64,000 nt of DNA from Mobilitalea sibirica (GCF_015999265.1 NZ_JAEAGR010000008.1:62001-126000), one strand, 5' to 3'; shown: positions 55,320 to 64,000, counted from the first letter of the stretch. Numbers and translations: made by a program. Notes: generated from the letters alone by a model not told the origin.

Positions 55320-57034
55320 ATTTTTTTCCTACTCCCTATCCAGACGAAATCCTGTATAGCACTCTTGGGCGTTACAGTATAAGGAGTGGAAATCTAAAAG
55401 AAATACATAATTTCGAGGATTTATTTTCTACTAGAAGTTCTATCGCCACTGTAGAATTACCTGTAAAACTGGATGCATTAATATCCAATATGCCTGTAGA
55501 CACATTATATACAGCGGAGTATTTTGTTAAGCATCATACGCTTTTTCCATATTACGCAGCATTTATTCCTCCTGAAAGAGCAGAAGAAATTATAAATGCT
55601 ATGAAAGATGGTAATGGCTCATTAACTTATATAAAATTAGGTCTTGTATCTTACTCCATTGATTTAAATCAATATTTAAGGTTTTGTCCTCAATGTTTTA
55701 AGGAAGATATTAAAATCTATGGAGAGCCTTATTGGCACAGAATTCATCAAATAACTGGGGTTTTTATATGTCCTAAGCATAAAACTCCTATTTATAATAG
55801 TAAAGAATTAATTAGAGCGGGAAATAGGCAAAGGTTTATAAATCCTACAAGTGATAACTGTATAGTAGAAAAAGAGATACAGTACACAGATAAAGTTATG
55901 GAAAAGATGCTTTGGATGGCTAAAGATATAGACAATCTTCTTAAAGGAGGATTTAAGCATAAAGATCAGGAGTGGTTCAAAAGTCAATTTAGAGCAAAAT
56001 TGATTGAAAAAGGGTATGCAAGGATGAATAATTACATTCATCAAAAGAAATTAAAACAAGACTTTCAAGAATTTTATGAACAAGAGTACCTAGATCTTGT
56101 ACAATCTCCACTTTCTGATTCATCACAGTGTTGGTTATCTACAATGGTTCGTAACAATAATAGAGTTACATATGCATTAAGATATTTATTGTTGGCTAGA
56201 TTCCTTGAAATTCCTTTAGATACACTGTTTCATGTGAAACTAGGATGGAATACTAATAGCAACAATATAGGATTAAAGAGTATAGATTCTTATAAAGAAT
56301 TATGGCAAGAAAGATTAAAAGAACTTGCAGAGTTAAACTTATCTGTAAGAGAAATTGCTACTATTTTAAATTCTACCCCTAAAACTATTAGAAAAAGTAT
56401 TGACGAGTTAGGTATCACTCCCTTTTGGAAGTATAATGGGGGAGGGAGATATATTAAAAAAAAGTATATAGAAACTGAAGAATTTAAAACTAAGAGGAGA
56501 CGATCAAGAAAGAAGTGGGGTGAGTTACTAGATAAATATCCTGATAAAAGTAGTAACCAAATTAGACAGGATCATCAATCATTGTATAGATGGCTTAGCA
56601 AATACGATATTGACTGGTTACGACAACATGCCCGGAAAAATAAAGGCAGACGCAATAATGTGGACTGGAAACAAAGAGACGAGGAACTTGTGGTAAAGGT
56701 AAAACAAGTGGTAAAGGAGATGCAGGAAGGAAAGCCAGAAAGAATTACATGGACCACTGTAGGAAGTAAACTAGGAGTAAGCGGATGGATGTCAAAACGA
56801 AAAGATAAACTACCTTTAACAAAGCAATATATAGAATCTGTACAAGAGAGCCTTCAGGAGTTTCAAATCCGTAAAATTAAGTGGGGAATAAAGCAATTAG
56901 AGAAAGAAGATATGGAAATAACACTTTGGAATCTTGTTGAGGTAGCGGGAGTTAAACCACGATATATGAAATCTATAAAAGAGGATATAAAGAAGTCATT
57001 ATTAGAAAGTGGATATGAATGTAATTTTCTGTAA
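55316..57034 (+). CDS. tnsD: TniQ/TnsD-like target-selection protein
   Basis: The 572-residue protein opens with FFPTPYPDEILYSTLGRYSI, the TniQ signature, and a zinc motif: CPQC (Cys124, Cys127), then a His-rich spacer and CPKHKTP. The C-terminal half (about 300-572) contains repeated HTH-like units (LNLSVREIATILNSTPKTI) and is longer than a short TniQ, as expected of TnsD proteins that bind a chromosomal attachment site. Insertion right after recR makes the recR end its likely target. ATG 55316 overlaps tnsC. Confidence 0.92.
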   Translation: MNFFPTPYPDEILYSTLGRYSIRSGNLKEIHNFEDLFSTRSSIATVELPVKLDALISNMPVDTLYTAEYFVKHHTLFPYYAAFIPPERAEEIINAMKDGNGSLTYIKLGLVSYSIDLNQYLRFCPQCFKEDIKIYGEPYWHRIHQITGVFICPKHKTPIYNSKELIRAGNRQRFINPTSDNCIVEKEIQYTDKVMEKMLWMAKDIDNLLKGGFKHKDQEWFKSQFRAKLIEKGYARMNNYIHQKKLKQDFQEFYEQEYLDLVQSPLSDSSQCWLSTMVRNNNRVTYALRYLLLARFLEIPLDTLFHVKLGWNTNSNNIGLKSIDSYKELWQERLKELAELNLSVREIATILNSTPKTIRKSIDELGITPFWKYNGGGRYIKKKYIETEEFKTKRRRSRKKWGELLDKYPDKSSNQIRQDHQSLYRWLSKYDIDWLRQHARKNKGRRNNVDWKQRDEELVVKVKQVVKEMQEGKPERITWTTVGSKLGVSGWMSKRKDKLPLTKQYIESVQESLQEFQIRKIKWGIKQLEKEDMEITLWNLVEVAGVKPRYMKSIKEDIKKSLLESGYECNFL

Positions 57035-57044
57035 GCGTATTAAG

Positions 57045-57072
57045 GAAGAATGATAACCATTCTTCTTTTTTT
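57045..57072 (+). terminator. terminator after tns operon
   Basis: GAAGAATG pairs with CATTCTTC around ATAAC, followed by seven T. Confidence 0.9.
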
Positions 57073-57165
57073 GGCAAAAATTGTCCTTAGAAACAGAACT
57101 TTCAAAATATTTTGTGCTATTATATAAGGGAGTGAAAGAAATTTTATCTTATAGAGGTGTTATAA

Positions 57166-58143
57166 ATGAAAAATCCAAAGGTTTTTATAAGTTACAGTTG
57201 GGATAGTCCAGAACATAAAGATTGGGTAACGGCTTTAGCCAATGAATTAAGGAAAATTGGAATAGACGCAAAGATAGATGAATTCATTACACAAAGGGGA
57301 ACAGTTAATTTAAACCGAATGATGATAGAGAATATAAGAGATACAGATTATACTCTTGTTGTCTTAACAGATAAATATGCACAAAAGGCAGAATCATTTA
57401 AGGGTGGAGTAGGATATGAAACCTCATTATTGGTTAATGAGATTGGAGAGAATATTGAAAAGATAATACCAATCGTGAGATTTAGAGGAGACATAAGAAA
57501 GGCTATACCTTTCTACCTAAAAGGGGTTACATATATTGATTTCTCCAATGACCATAATTTCTACGATAAACTTGAAGAATTGAAATATAAGATATTAAAG
57601 AAAGATAGAATAGAGATGGAACCTTTAGGCGAGATTCCAGATTTGAAACCGAGAAAGGTAACAATGGAGACATTGCAAAAAACTAGAAGTGTAGGCATAA
57701 GTGATGGACTAATACCTGACTTTAGGGAGATAACTGATAGAGATAAAAATAGGTTCATGAAGCAAAGTTACACCGAAATAATAGAGCATTTATCACAATT
57801 AGCAGATCAAACAAAACAAAGAAACCGTAATTTTGACTATGAGATTGATGTAGTAACAAACAAGAAATCCTTAATTAGATATTATATAAATGGTATGGAA
57901 AAGCAGACAGTAAAGATATGGCTAGGTAGCAACTTCTCAAGGGATGAACATATATTTTTGTCATATAACGGACATATGATAGATAGCGATAATTCCTTTA
58001 ATGAGATGATTACATGTGAAGTTGATAAAAATAAGAACTTGAAATTAAAAATGACTATGCAATCGTATGGAGATAAAGAAGAAAAGGATGTTAATGAGAT
58101 TGCCGTGGAAATCTGGAAGCACATCATGCAATACTTCAGATAA
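57166..58143 (+). CDS. SEFIR/TIR-domain protein
   Basis: The 325-residue protein begins PKVFISYSWDSPEHKDWV, the SEFIR/TIR strand A with FISYSW, followed by the glutamate region GVGYETSLLVNE. Residues about 1-150 form this domain; the rest (about 150-325) is an unknown region. Bacterial TIR proteins cleave NAD or produce signalling nucleotides in phage defence. ATG 57166 follows TAGAGGTG. It lies after the tns terminator, on the cargo side. Confidence 0.85.
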   Translation: MKNPKVFISYSWDSPEHKDWVTALANELRKIGIDAKIDEFITQRGTVNLNRMMIENIRDTDYTLVVLTDKYAQKAESFKGGVGYETSLLVNEIGENIEKIIPIVRFRGDIRKAIPFYLKGVTYIDFSNDHNFYDKLEELKYKILKKDRIEMEPLGEIPDLKPRKVTMETLQKTRSVGISDGLIPDFREITDRDKNRFMKQSYTEIIEHLSQLADQTKQRNRNFDYEIDVVTNKKSLIRYYINGMEKQTVKIWLGSNFSRDEHIFLSYNGHMIDSDNSFNEMITCEVDKNKNLKLKMTMQSYGDKEEKDVNEIAVEIWKHIMQYFR

Positions 58144-58165
58144 TAAATTCTAGGGGGAATAGAAT

Positions 58166-58603
58166 TTGAAAAGTGATTATGTAGAGATTAAGGGATATTT
58201 TGATGGACATAGATATTCAGATAATAAATCAAGAAAGTATAGCAATATGTTATGTAAGATAGAAGAATTCATTGATGTTAATACAATTAAACTATTTTAT
58301 CCTAAAAATCTGTTTGTGGATCATAAGGAATTAGAAGCCTATGTAGTTTTTGAGGATAAAATATTGAGGGGTAGAATTTTACAAGATACTAATATTGAAA
58401 TAACAACATTAAAATTAAAGAATCTTACTGACTTTAAATGTGAGTGTACATGTAACCCAGAAGGATTCCATAGACTTACTCTAAAATTTGAAAATGATGA
58501 AATAATTGTTTTTGATAGTTTGGAAGATACAAACGACAGTTGGAGTCACAAATTCGAGAACCAAATAAAGGAGTTATTTAAACTTCTAATAAAAAGTTAT
58601 TAA
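58166..58603 (+). CDS. hypothetical protein beside TIR genes
   Basis: The 145-residue soluble protein starts at TTG 58166 after AGGGGGAATAG. It is beta-rich, with CECTCNPEGFHRLTLKF near 95, and no family is recognised. It follows the SEFIR gene by 22 bp and may be part of the same defence unit. Confidence 0.55.
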   Translation: MKSDYVEIKGYFDGHRYSDNKSRKYSNMLCKIEEFIDVNTIKLFYPKNLFVDHKELEAYVVFEDKILRGRILQDTNIEITTLKLKNLTDFKCECTCNPEGFHRLTLKFENDEIIVFDSLEDTNDSWSHKFENQIKELFKLLIKSY

Positions 58604-58726
58604 CTTTATGGGGAGTAGTATTTTAATAGACGACCTTCTTTAACTAGATCACAATAAACAATATATAGAAAAAATAATTGTTTATAGTATAAATGAGTTA
58701 ATATTAATGGGGTGGGAGGGACTAAT

Positions 58727-59107
58727 ATGACAAAGAAAAGAATTTTTATAAGTTTTGCTATGGAGGATAGCAAATATAGAGACTTTTTGGTTGGACAAAG
58801 TAGATTAGATCATAGTCCATTTGAATTTGTTGATATGTCAGTTAAGCAACCTTGGGCTAGTTCTTGGAAAACACAATGCAGAACCAAAATAAAAGGGTGT
58901 GATGGAGTAATTGTGCTTCTTAGTAAGAATACATATTATGCAGATGGAGCAAGATGGGAAATAAAGTGTTCTAAAGAAGAAGGAATACCTATGATTGGAA
59001 TGTATGTACCAAGCAATGAAAGAGGGATAAACCCTCCAGAAATATCAGGGAACAAAATAATAGAGTGGTCTTGGGCCAATATAAAAAACTTTATTAATAG
59101 TTTATAA
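58727..59107 (+). CDS. ThsB-like TIR-domain protein
   Basis: The 126-residue single-domain protein matches the TIR-like (MTH538/ThsB) family: KRIFISFAMEDSKYRDFL, SPFEFVDMSVKQPWASSWK, CDGVIVLLSKNT and GARWEIKCSKEEGIPMIGM. In Thoeris, ThsB makes an ADP-ribose-derived signal on phage infection. It ends immediately before a membrane-protein gene. ATG 58727 follows GGTGGGAGG. Confidence 0.88.
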   Translation: MTKKRIFISFAMEDSKYRDFLVGQSRLDHSPFEFVDMSVKQPWASSWKTQCRTKIKGCDGVIVLLSKNTYYADGARWEIKCSKEEGIPMIGMYVPSNERGINPPEISGNKIIEWSWANIKNFINSL

Positions 59108-59608
59108 ATGGTGAATAAAATGGATGAAAATGAAATAACAATATTAAATTACACAAAAGAAGAATACGGGGATGAGTATAGGAACCATATTATAGAGCAA
59201 TATAAGACTTATTTAGAAATGGCGGATAGGATAAGCCAAAGAAGGCAAAGTGCAAATTCTTTCTTTGTAACCCTAAATACAGTTTTAATATCAGTTATTG
59301 GGGCTACAATGAGTAATAAAGTACATATGTCAAACACTTTGGCTATATTAATCGGAGTGTGTGGTATAATTACCAGTTACATGTGGTATAGACTAATAAG
59401 ATCTTATAAGGACTTAAATTCTGTAAAGTTTACTGTAATACATAAAATAGAAAAAAACTTACCAATAAGTTTATACGATTTAGAATGGGAGTTATTAGGG
59501 AGAGGAGAAGATAAAAATAAGTATCTACCTTTTACTCATATAGAGATATTGATTCCTTGGGTATTTATGATGCTTTATTTTCTTCAAATAACGATTATTA
59601 TGTTTTGA
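59108..59608 (+). CDS. RipA-type membrane protein paired with TIR
   Basis: The 166-residue protein has an N-terminal charged region (NYTKEEYGDEYRNHIIEQYK), then two membrane segments at about 53-95 (SFFVTLNTVLISVIGATM and LAILIGVCGIITSYMWY) and a last one at 148-166. The pattern resembles the family of small octameric membrane proteins next to TIR genes. It begins one base after the ThsB-like stop. I infer a membrane effector that responds to the TIR signal. Confidence 0.65.
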   Translation: MVNKMDENEITILNYTKEEYGDEYRNHIIEQYKTYLEMADRISQRRQSANSFFVTLNTVLISVIGATMSNKVHMSNTLAILIGVCGIITSYMWYRLIRSYKDLNSVKFTVIHKIEKNLPISLYDLEWELLGRGEDKNKYLPFTHIEILIPWVFMMLYFLQITIIMF

Positions 59609-59860
59609 TGCGTTAAACATGAATGATATAAGACGAATTTTAGAAGTTTAGGAAAATTAAATCTTAAAATGGTTTTCTATATGTCTTATGAGTATTGTAA
59701 AGAGTATTTATATAAATATTTATAAGATAATAGAAGAATTATAAAAGTATATTGGATAGAAACTAAATAATTTTTATTTTCTATTCAATATATTTATTTT
59801 ATTGAATAAATAAGAATTTCTTACAAAGTAATAAGAAAGCATCAAAGGGGGATGGCTATT
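59609..59860. other. AT-rich spacer, no gene
   Basis: Very AT-rich with two tracts reading TTTATTTT around 59770. No ORF with a ribosome site before ATG 59861. Confidence 0.45.
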
Positions 59861-61342
59861 ATGCATGGCGGTAGGTACGGCTCCAGAGGTTATTACTTAC
59901 AGGGCTTGGTAAGTGTATTTGAATCAGTAAAAGATAATAAGTGGACAAGTATACAAGTAGAACCAGAGCAAGAGAAAATAGATATAATAATTGAATTTAA
60001 AGATAAAAGTACGAAGGCTATACAGGTCAAGTCTACAAAAAATACTTTTTCAGAAACGCTTATTAAGCAAACACTAGAGGCAATTATTAATGCTAATAAG
60101 ACGGTATCTCATTATGAAGTTATTTTAATAGGAGATTTAAATGAAAATGCAAAAAAATTCATGAATAATATTGAATTTAATAGAGAATTAAATTTAGATA
60201 AAGATATAAATATTTCTAAGAAAAATATAAGTATAAAAAATATGCCTTTAGATATAGAAATGCTTACTGTAGAGGTTAAACAACACTTAAATAGATATTT
60301 AGACCATTTAGGGTATGAGGTAAAGCCTTACGGTGTAAAGGTATTAAATGATTCTCTAATAGGGGAGTCTTTATTATTTTCCACTGATGGTAGTAAATTA
60401 CTTCGAGAGAACTTTGAGGATAATTTAATTACATTTGCAGAACTACTTACTAAAGACTCTGAAGATAATAATAGTGATAATCAAGTAAGTAATATAATAA
60501 GTGAAAAAGCAATGAAAATATACAAAAGAAATAAGTTGATTAGAAAAGTATCATTGTTGTTTACAATTTTTCTTCTAATTAATCCTATTATTAAATTATA
60601 TGATGATGCATTAACTAAACTAGATATCTTAGGTATTGGCATTTTTGCAAGTTTAATCATAGGTATAATATTTCTTTTTAAAATTAGTGACAGTAAATTT
60701 AGAGAGTTAGAAGATAAAGAGTCGGAAGCATACAAGAAGAATACTAATGATGTGAAAAATGAAATATGTAAAATAAAAGTAATTGATAATGTAGATTATA
60801 AAAATAATAGGAGAGAAGTTTATAGCCAAATTATTTTAAATAACTTAACTGGACATATCATAGATTATGTAGAAGGTGAAGTAGAATTTTATCATGGAAG
60901 TACAAGAGTATATCTAACACAGTTTTCAGAGAAGGAAATTAATTCTTATGGGAATATTTTACTATATAATCGCCCTCTTTCTCCTAATAAAGCAAAGAAT
61001 GATTGGAGCAGTTTCAGAGTTAAGATAACTAAATTAATAACAGAGAACAAGGTTTTAAAAGATATAACACTTTATAGTGGCAGTAAATTTAAAACTTATA
61101 GTACCTTATTAAATAGTTATTACCTGCCAGTAATATATGAACTGTTTGGTTATGAATCATCATGGGCTATGGAGGTTATAAAAGACCAATTTTGGAAAGT
61201 TAGACATTATGTAAAATACATAAACATTAGAAGATTTCTAATTTTACTAGGATATACATTAATTTGCTTATTTATATTAGTATTTAGTTTGATAGGAATC
61301 TATAATTTTCTATATATACCAATTAAATTAATTTTCAACTAA
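59861..61342 (+). CDS. nuclease-like protein with C-terminal membrane segments
   Basis: The 493-residue protein has an N-terminal domain (about 1-150) with SRGYYLQGLVSVFES (Glu), KIDIIIEF (Asp) and AIQVKST (QxK), the restriction-like core of DUF4297/Mrr-like nucleases. Two hydrophobic segments follow (about 224-243 and 250-270), then a soluble region and a C-terminal segment (about 455-490). ATG 59861 follows GGGGG by nine bases; an earlier ATG (59852) overlaps the ribosome site. Role unknown, possibly defence by membrane-bound cutting. Confidence 0.6.
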   Translation: MHGGRYGSRGYYLQGLVSVFESVKDNKWTSIQVEPEQEKIDIIIEFKDKSTKAIQVKSTKNTFSETLIKQTLEAIINANKTVSHYEVILIGDLNENAKKFMNNIEFNRELNLDKDINISKKNISIKNMPLDIEMLTVEVKQHLNRYLDHLGYEVKPYGVKVLNDSLIGESLLFSTDGSKLLRENFEDNLITFAELLTKDSEDNNSDNQVSNIISEKAMKIYKRNKLIRKVSLLFTIFLLINPIIKLYDDALTKLDILGIGIFASLIIGIIFLFKISDSKFRELEDKESEAYKKNTNDVKNEICKIKVIDNVDYKNNRREVYSQIILNNLTGHIIDYVEGEVEFYHGSTRVYLTQFSEKEINSYGNILLYNRPLSPNKAKNDWSSFRVKITKLITENKVLKDITLYSGSKFKTYSTLLNSYYLPVIYELFGYESSWAMEVIKDQFWKVRHYVKYINIRRFLILLGYTLICLFILVFSLIGIYNFLYIPIKLIFN

Positions 61343-61444
61343 GTGCTTATAAAATATTGATTGTATAATAAGATAAGACACAAGTAAAATCAGGAGTAAT
61401 ATAAATCTTAGATACTTGACCCTTGATTCTTGTGCCTGTTACTA

Positions 61445-61874
61445 TGTATTACCCAAATAAACTTATATCAAAAAGCAAATTCAACACTAAAGTTGTATCA
61501 AAGGACATGGTTTTAAGGAGGCGAAAGCCTTTCTTTCTACCATGTTTTTTATTTCTTAATCCTTATTCCTTGCATCTTGGCTCTATTCGTATAGCCTTGA
61601 AAAGTCAATGGATGGAAAGACTAAATGGAAAACAGAATGGAAAAGAAAAATGGATAAAAAACACTCTTAACCCTTGATCCTTAACCCGTAATTCTGAAAC
61701 AACTTTATTTGCATTTCAGCAGGATTAAGGCCTAAGATTTAAGGGAAAAGTGAATGGAATTGAGAATGGATGATAAAATGGATAAAAATGGGGATTGGCT
61801 TGAGTAGGGGGTTGTGGGGAGAATTATGATAAATGTTTATTTGCAGGGTGAAAAATGTTTATTTGGTGTATACA
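61445..61874 (+). repeat. 430-bp mini-element, right copy
   Basis: Identical by eye to 22064-22493 over all 430 bases and in the same orientation, 39,381 bp away. It has the same inverted termini and inner hairpin (61505-61551). Its right terminus forms the right end of the whole element, facing the host sequence ATAAAATTC. Confidence 0.85.
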
Positions 61875-61890
61875 ATAAAATTCAAATACT

Positions 61891-61926
61891 AAATCGGAAA
61901 GGTAAGTTATTTACCTTTCCGATTTT
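61891..61926. terminator. hairpin terminator, probably original recR terminator
   Basis: AAATCGGAAAGGTAA pairs with TTACCTTTCCGATTT around GTTA, with T at the end. It lies 17 bp beyond the right end of the element. Without the element it would follow recR directly, so recR is now separated from it by about 40 kb. Confidence 0.85.
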
Positions 61927-62008
61927 GCGTTTAAATTAATGCAACAAGAATAAAAAACGCATAAATTTCGACATAATAAAAACAAAATCAATCATAATAA
62001 AATATATA

Positions 62009-62037
62009 TTGACAAAAAACAACAACTGGAATATAAT
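62009..62037 (+). promoter_or_regulatory. consensus sigma-A promoter of tetR gene
   Basis: TTGACA (62009-62014) and TATAAT (62032-62037) are separated by exactly 17 bases. The downstream dyad CGAGC-GCTT-GCTCG (about 62052-62066) could be a TetR operator or hairpin before the ribosome site GGAGG. Confidence 0.85.
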
Positions 62038-62086
62038 GCAATCAATGGAAAAGCTAGCGAGCGCTTGCTCGTATAGGAGGGATATA

Positions 62087-62683
62087 ATGGAGAGACCACT
62101 TATTGAAAGAAAAGAAAGTATTATTTTAACAACAATAGATGTGATAAATGAATTGGGAATTCAGGGACTGTCGACCAGAGAAGTATGTAAAAGACAAGGA
62201 ATTGCGAATGCTTCATTGTTTAATCACTTTAAATCAAAGAATGATCTAATCATAGCGGTATTAGACTATTACGCACAATATGATTATGCAATATTTCAAT
62301 CTATCAAGGTGAAAAAACTAACTGCGATAGATGCAGTCAGATACTTTTTTGATTCATATTTTACTTATTATGAGAATTATCCGGCAATTACAGCTATTCT
62401 TCATGCTTACGATATATTAAGATTCGAGCCCTCCTTAACAGAGAAGGTTGACTCTATATTAAAAGAAAGAGAGAAGTATTTGATAGAATTAATTAACGAA
62501 GCGCAAACAGCGAAACTACTTCGATCAGATATAAACAGTGAGTGTATCTCTGACATATTGGTGGGAACAGGAAGAGCAATCACACTAAAATGGAGAATGA
62601 GTAACTATGAATTTTCTCTAAAAGAGCGCATTCTATATGCGATAGATGCAATATTAGATTCATTTATACCAAAAAATATATAG
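62087..62683 (+). CDS. TetR-family transcriptional regulator
   Basis: The 198-residue protein has the TetR N-terminal HTH (LSTREVCKRQGIANASLFNHFKSKNDLI, residues about 25-52) and a helical ligand domain. ATG 62087 follows GGAGG. It is the only regulator upstream of the cheY-cheA genes; its ligand is unknown. The consensus promoter and possible dyad upstream suggest self-regulation. Confidence 0.9.
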   Translation: MERPLIERKESIILTTIDVINELGIQGLSTREVCKRQGIANASLFNHFKSKNDLIIAVLDYYAQYDYAIFQSIKVKKLTAIDAVRYFFDSYFTYYENYPAITAILHAYDILRFEPSLTEKVDSILKEREKYLIELINEAQTAKLLRSDINSECISDILVGTGRAITLKWRMSNYEFSLKERILYAIDAILDSFIPKNI

Positions 62684-62699
62684 TAAAGGAGAGTTTTTT

Positions 62700-63062
62700 A
62701 TGCCTAAGGTTCTAGTTGTTGATGATGCTGCTTTTATGCGATTAGCCTTAAAAACGATATTAGAACGAAATGGTTTTCAAATCGTTGGTGAAGCGGAAAA
62801 CGGAGCGGTTGCTTTAAAAATGTATCAAGAATATAAACCGGATCTTGTTACTATGGATATCACTATGCCGGTTCTAGATGGAATTCAATCACTGAAAGCC
62901 ATTCGGCAATATGATCCTAAAGCAAAGGTTATTATAGTATCTGCAATGGGTCAGGAAGGGATGATTAAGGAAGCGATCGCTAGTGGCGCGAAATCGTTTA
63001 TTATTAAACCTTTTAAGGAAGGACATGTAATAGAAACCTTAACTAAAATTGCAACAGCTTAG
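62700..63062 (+). CDS. CheY-like receiver protein
   Basis: The 120-residue single-domain receiver has VVDDAAFMR (acidic pair), LVTMDITMPV (phospho-acceptor Asp near 53), VSAMGQE (Thr/Ser switch) and IIKPFKE (conserved Lys). It is 26 bp upstream of a CheA-like gene, so it is probably its chemotaxis response regulator. It could equally be a stand-alone Spo0F-like protein, but the CheA neighbour argues for CheY. Confidence 0.92.
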   Translation: MPKVLVVDDAAFMRLALKTILERNGFQIVGEAENGAVALKMYQEYKPDLVTMDITMPVLDGIQSLKAIRQYDPKAKVIIVSAMGQEGMIKEAIASGAKSFIIKPFKEGHVIETLTKIATA

Positions 63063-63088
63063 ATAACAACGGAAAGGAGGCAAACTAG

Positions 63089-64000
63089 ATGTCAGAACTA
63101 TATGCAAACGAACCAATGATGGATATGTATATATTCGAAACCACTCAAAATATTGAACAACTTGAGACCTGTATTTTAGATACGGAAAAGGCAGGATATT
63201 ATTCACAAAATGTCGTAAATGAGATATTTCGTATTATGCATACAATCAAAGGTTCCTCAGCGATGATGCTTTTTAATAATATCTCCATGCTGGCTCATAC
63301 GGTTGAAGATTTATTTTATTTTCTCAGGGAACATAAGCCTGAACAGATAGATTATTCAACACTTTCCGATCTTGTGTTGGAAGTGGTTGATTTTATCAAG
63401 GGTGAGCTTGACAAAATCACACAAGGTGACAAAGTCAATCGGGATTCGACGATTTTATCGTCTAAGATAAAGGACTATTTAGAAGAATTAAAACAACAGA
63501 ATGCGATTACAGAGCTAATTGAAAAACCCGTTATTGAGAAGCAATCACATTATTATATTGCACAAGATAAAACGGAGAACAAAATCAATTTACATATGTA
63601 TAAGGCGATTATTTTCTTTGACGATGGATGTGAAATGGAGAACATTCGGGCATATACGATTACCCATCATCTGAGAGATATGGCGGATGAGATCTATTAT
63701 CTTCCCCAGGATATTATAGAAAATGATGAGAGTATTCACCTCATAAGAGAAGAAGGCTTTCAACTGTATGTAAAAATAAACAAAACATATAACGAAATGT
63801 TTGAATTCTTAAAGCAAACCATATTTCTAAAGGACTTAGAGCTTATTGAGTTAGACAATGATGAAGAATTTAAACAGTTCTATAAACCTATTAAGAAAAT
63901 AATTCTGGATACGCCACCGGTTATGATACCAAAGATTAATAATCAGAATTATCAAGAAGGTAAAGAGCAAACAATTACATCATCTAACCAGAGTATCATC
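63089..64000 (+). CDS. cheA: CheA-like histidine kinase, N-terminal part (continues past window)
   Basis: ATG 63089 follows AAAGGAGG. The open frame of 304 residues reaches the window edge. An HPt domain (residues about 1-110) carries RIMHTIKGSSAM, with the phosphorylated histidine at about 51. A CheY-binding P2-like domain follows (about 170-270; IIFFDDGCEMENIRAYTI). The dimerisation and kinase domains lie beyond base 64000. Confidence 0.9.
   Translation, partial: MSELYANEPMMDMYIFETTQNIEQLETCILDTEKAGYYSQNVVNEIFRIMHTIKGSSAMMLFNNISMLAHTVEDLFYFLREHKPEQIDYSTLSDLVLEVVDFIKGELDKITQGDKVNRDSTILSSKIKDYLEELKQQNAITELIEKPVIEKQSHYYIAQDKTENKINLHMYKAIIFFDDGCEMENIRAYTITHHLRDMADEIYYLPQDIIENDESIHLIREEGFQLYVKINKTYNEMFEFLKQTIFLKDLELIELDNDEEFKQFYKPIKKIILDTPPVMIPKINNQNYQEGKEQTITSSNQSII

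Larger units (their letters stand above)
22064..61874. mobile_element. 39.8-kb Tn7-like element in the recR attachment site
   Basis: The interval starts TGTATTACCCAAATAAAC and ends with the inverted TGTATACACCAAATAAAC, with TGT/ACA termini as in Tn7. tnsA-tnsB-tnsC-tniQ lie inside at 50808-57034. It sits between recR and a hairpin terminator at 61891-61926 that plausibly belonged to recR. Base use is clearly more AT-rich than the flanks. The five flanking bases are CATAA (left) and ATAAA (right), so no perfect 5-bp target duplication is present. Both ends are complete, identical 430-bp mini-elements, which argues for a composite or cointegrate structure. No cas genes or CRISPR array occur, so it is not a CRISPR-associated transposon. 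Confidence 0.85.

Noticed and set aside
22064-61874. CRISPR-associated transposon
   Set aside because: tns genes are present, but no cas12k, Cascade gene or repeat-spacer array was found in the element.

Overview
The window looks like a low-GC, spore-forming Clostridia chromosome, most likely Lachnospiraceae. The basis is AT-rich DNA, strong AGGAGG ribosome sites, a SpoIIQ-like gene, the dnaX-ybaB-recR cluster, a NiaR repressor and chemotaxis genes. No species is assigned.

Layout. (1) 1-12380 is an accessory, defence-rich stretch: an AraC-family tail, a P-loop kinase, a PLD-helicase-DUF3427 protein with a NUDIX hydrolase, a three-gene OLD-ATPase/UvrD set resembling Gabija, and an unfamiliar four-gene set (thymidylate-kinase-like, B12-type radical SAM, uracil-DNA-glycosylase-like, HD domain). 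It ends near the 3' end of a tRNA-Gly(CCC), next to short tandem units of paired hairpins. (2) 12968-22048 is ordinary core chromosome: tRNA-Gly, a SpoIIQ-like gene, an EIIC-like permease, NiaR, a VanY-like lipoprotein, an HD-GYP response regulator, dnaX, ybaB and recR. (3) 22064-61874 is a 39.8-kb Tn7-like element inserted 15 bp past the recR stop codon and before what looks like recR's terminator. (4) 61875-64000 is core again: a terminator, a TetR regulator, a CheY-like protein and the start of cheA.

The element carries tnsA-tnsB-tnsC-tniQ/tnsD as an overlapping operon, but no cas gene or CRISPR array. Its cargo includes a CopZ-like iron-sulfur protein that appears to use selenocysteine, an actin-like partition pair, a DnaG-like primase, a sigma-like factor, SF2 helicases, a complete type I restriction-modification operon with a YgjP-type metallopeptidase, a tyrosine recombinase, a cyclic-di-GMP-I riboswitch ahead of a diguanylate cyclase, and TIR/SEFIR defence genes.

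Three observations may connect. The TnsA homologue has lost two of three catalytic residues (Glu63 to Gln, Asp114 to Ser in Tn7 numbering), which in Tn7 would favour replicative cointegrate transposition. The element is bounded by two identical 430-bp direct repeats, each a complete mini-transposon with its own terminal inverted repeats. The 39 kb between them holds plasmid-type maintenance genes. This is the structure expected of a cointegrate, or of a plasmid integrated by recombination between two mini-elements, rather than a plain cut-and-paste insertion. The carried tyrosine recombinase is a candidate resolvase.
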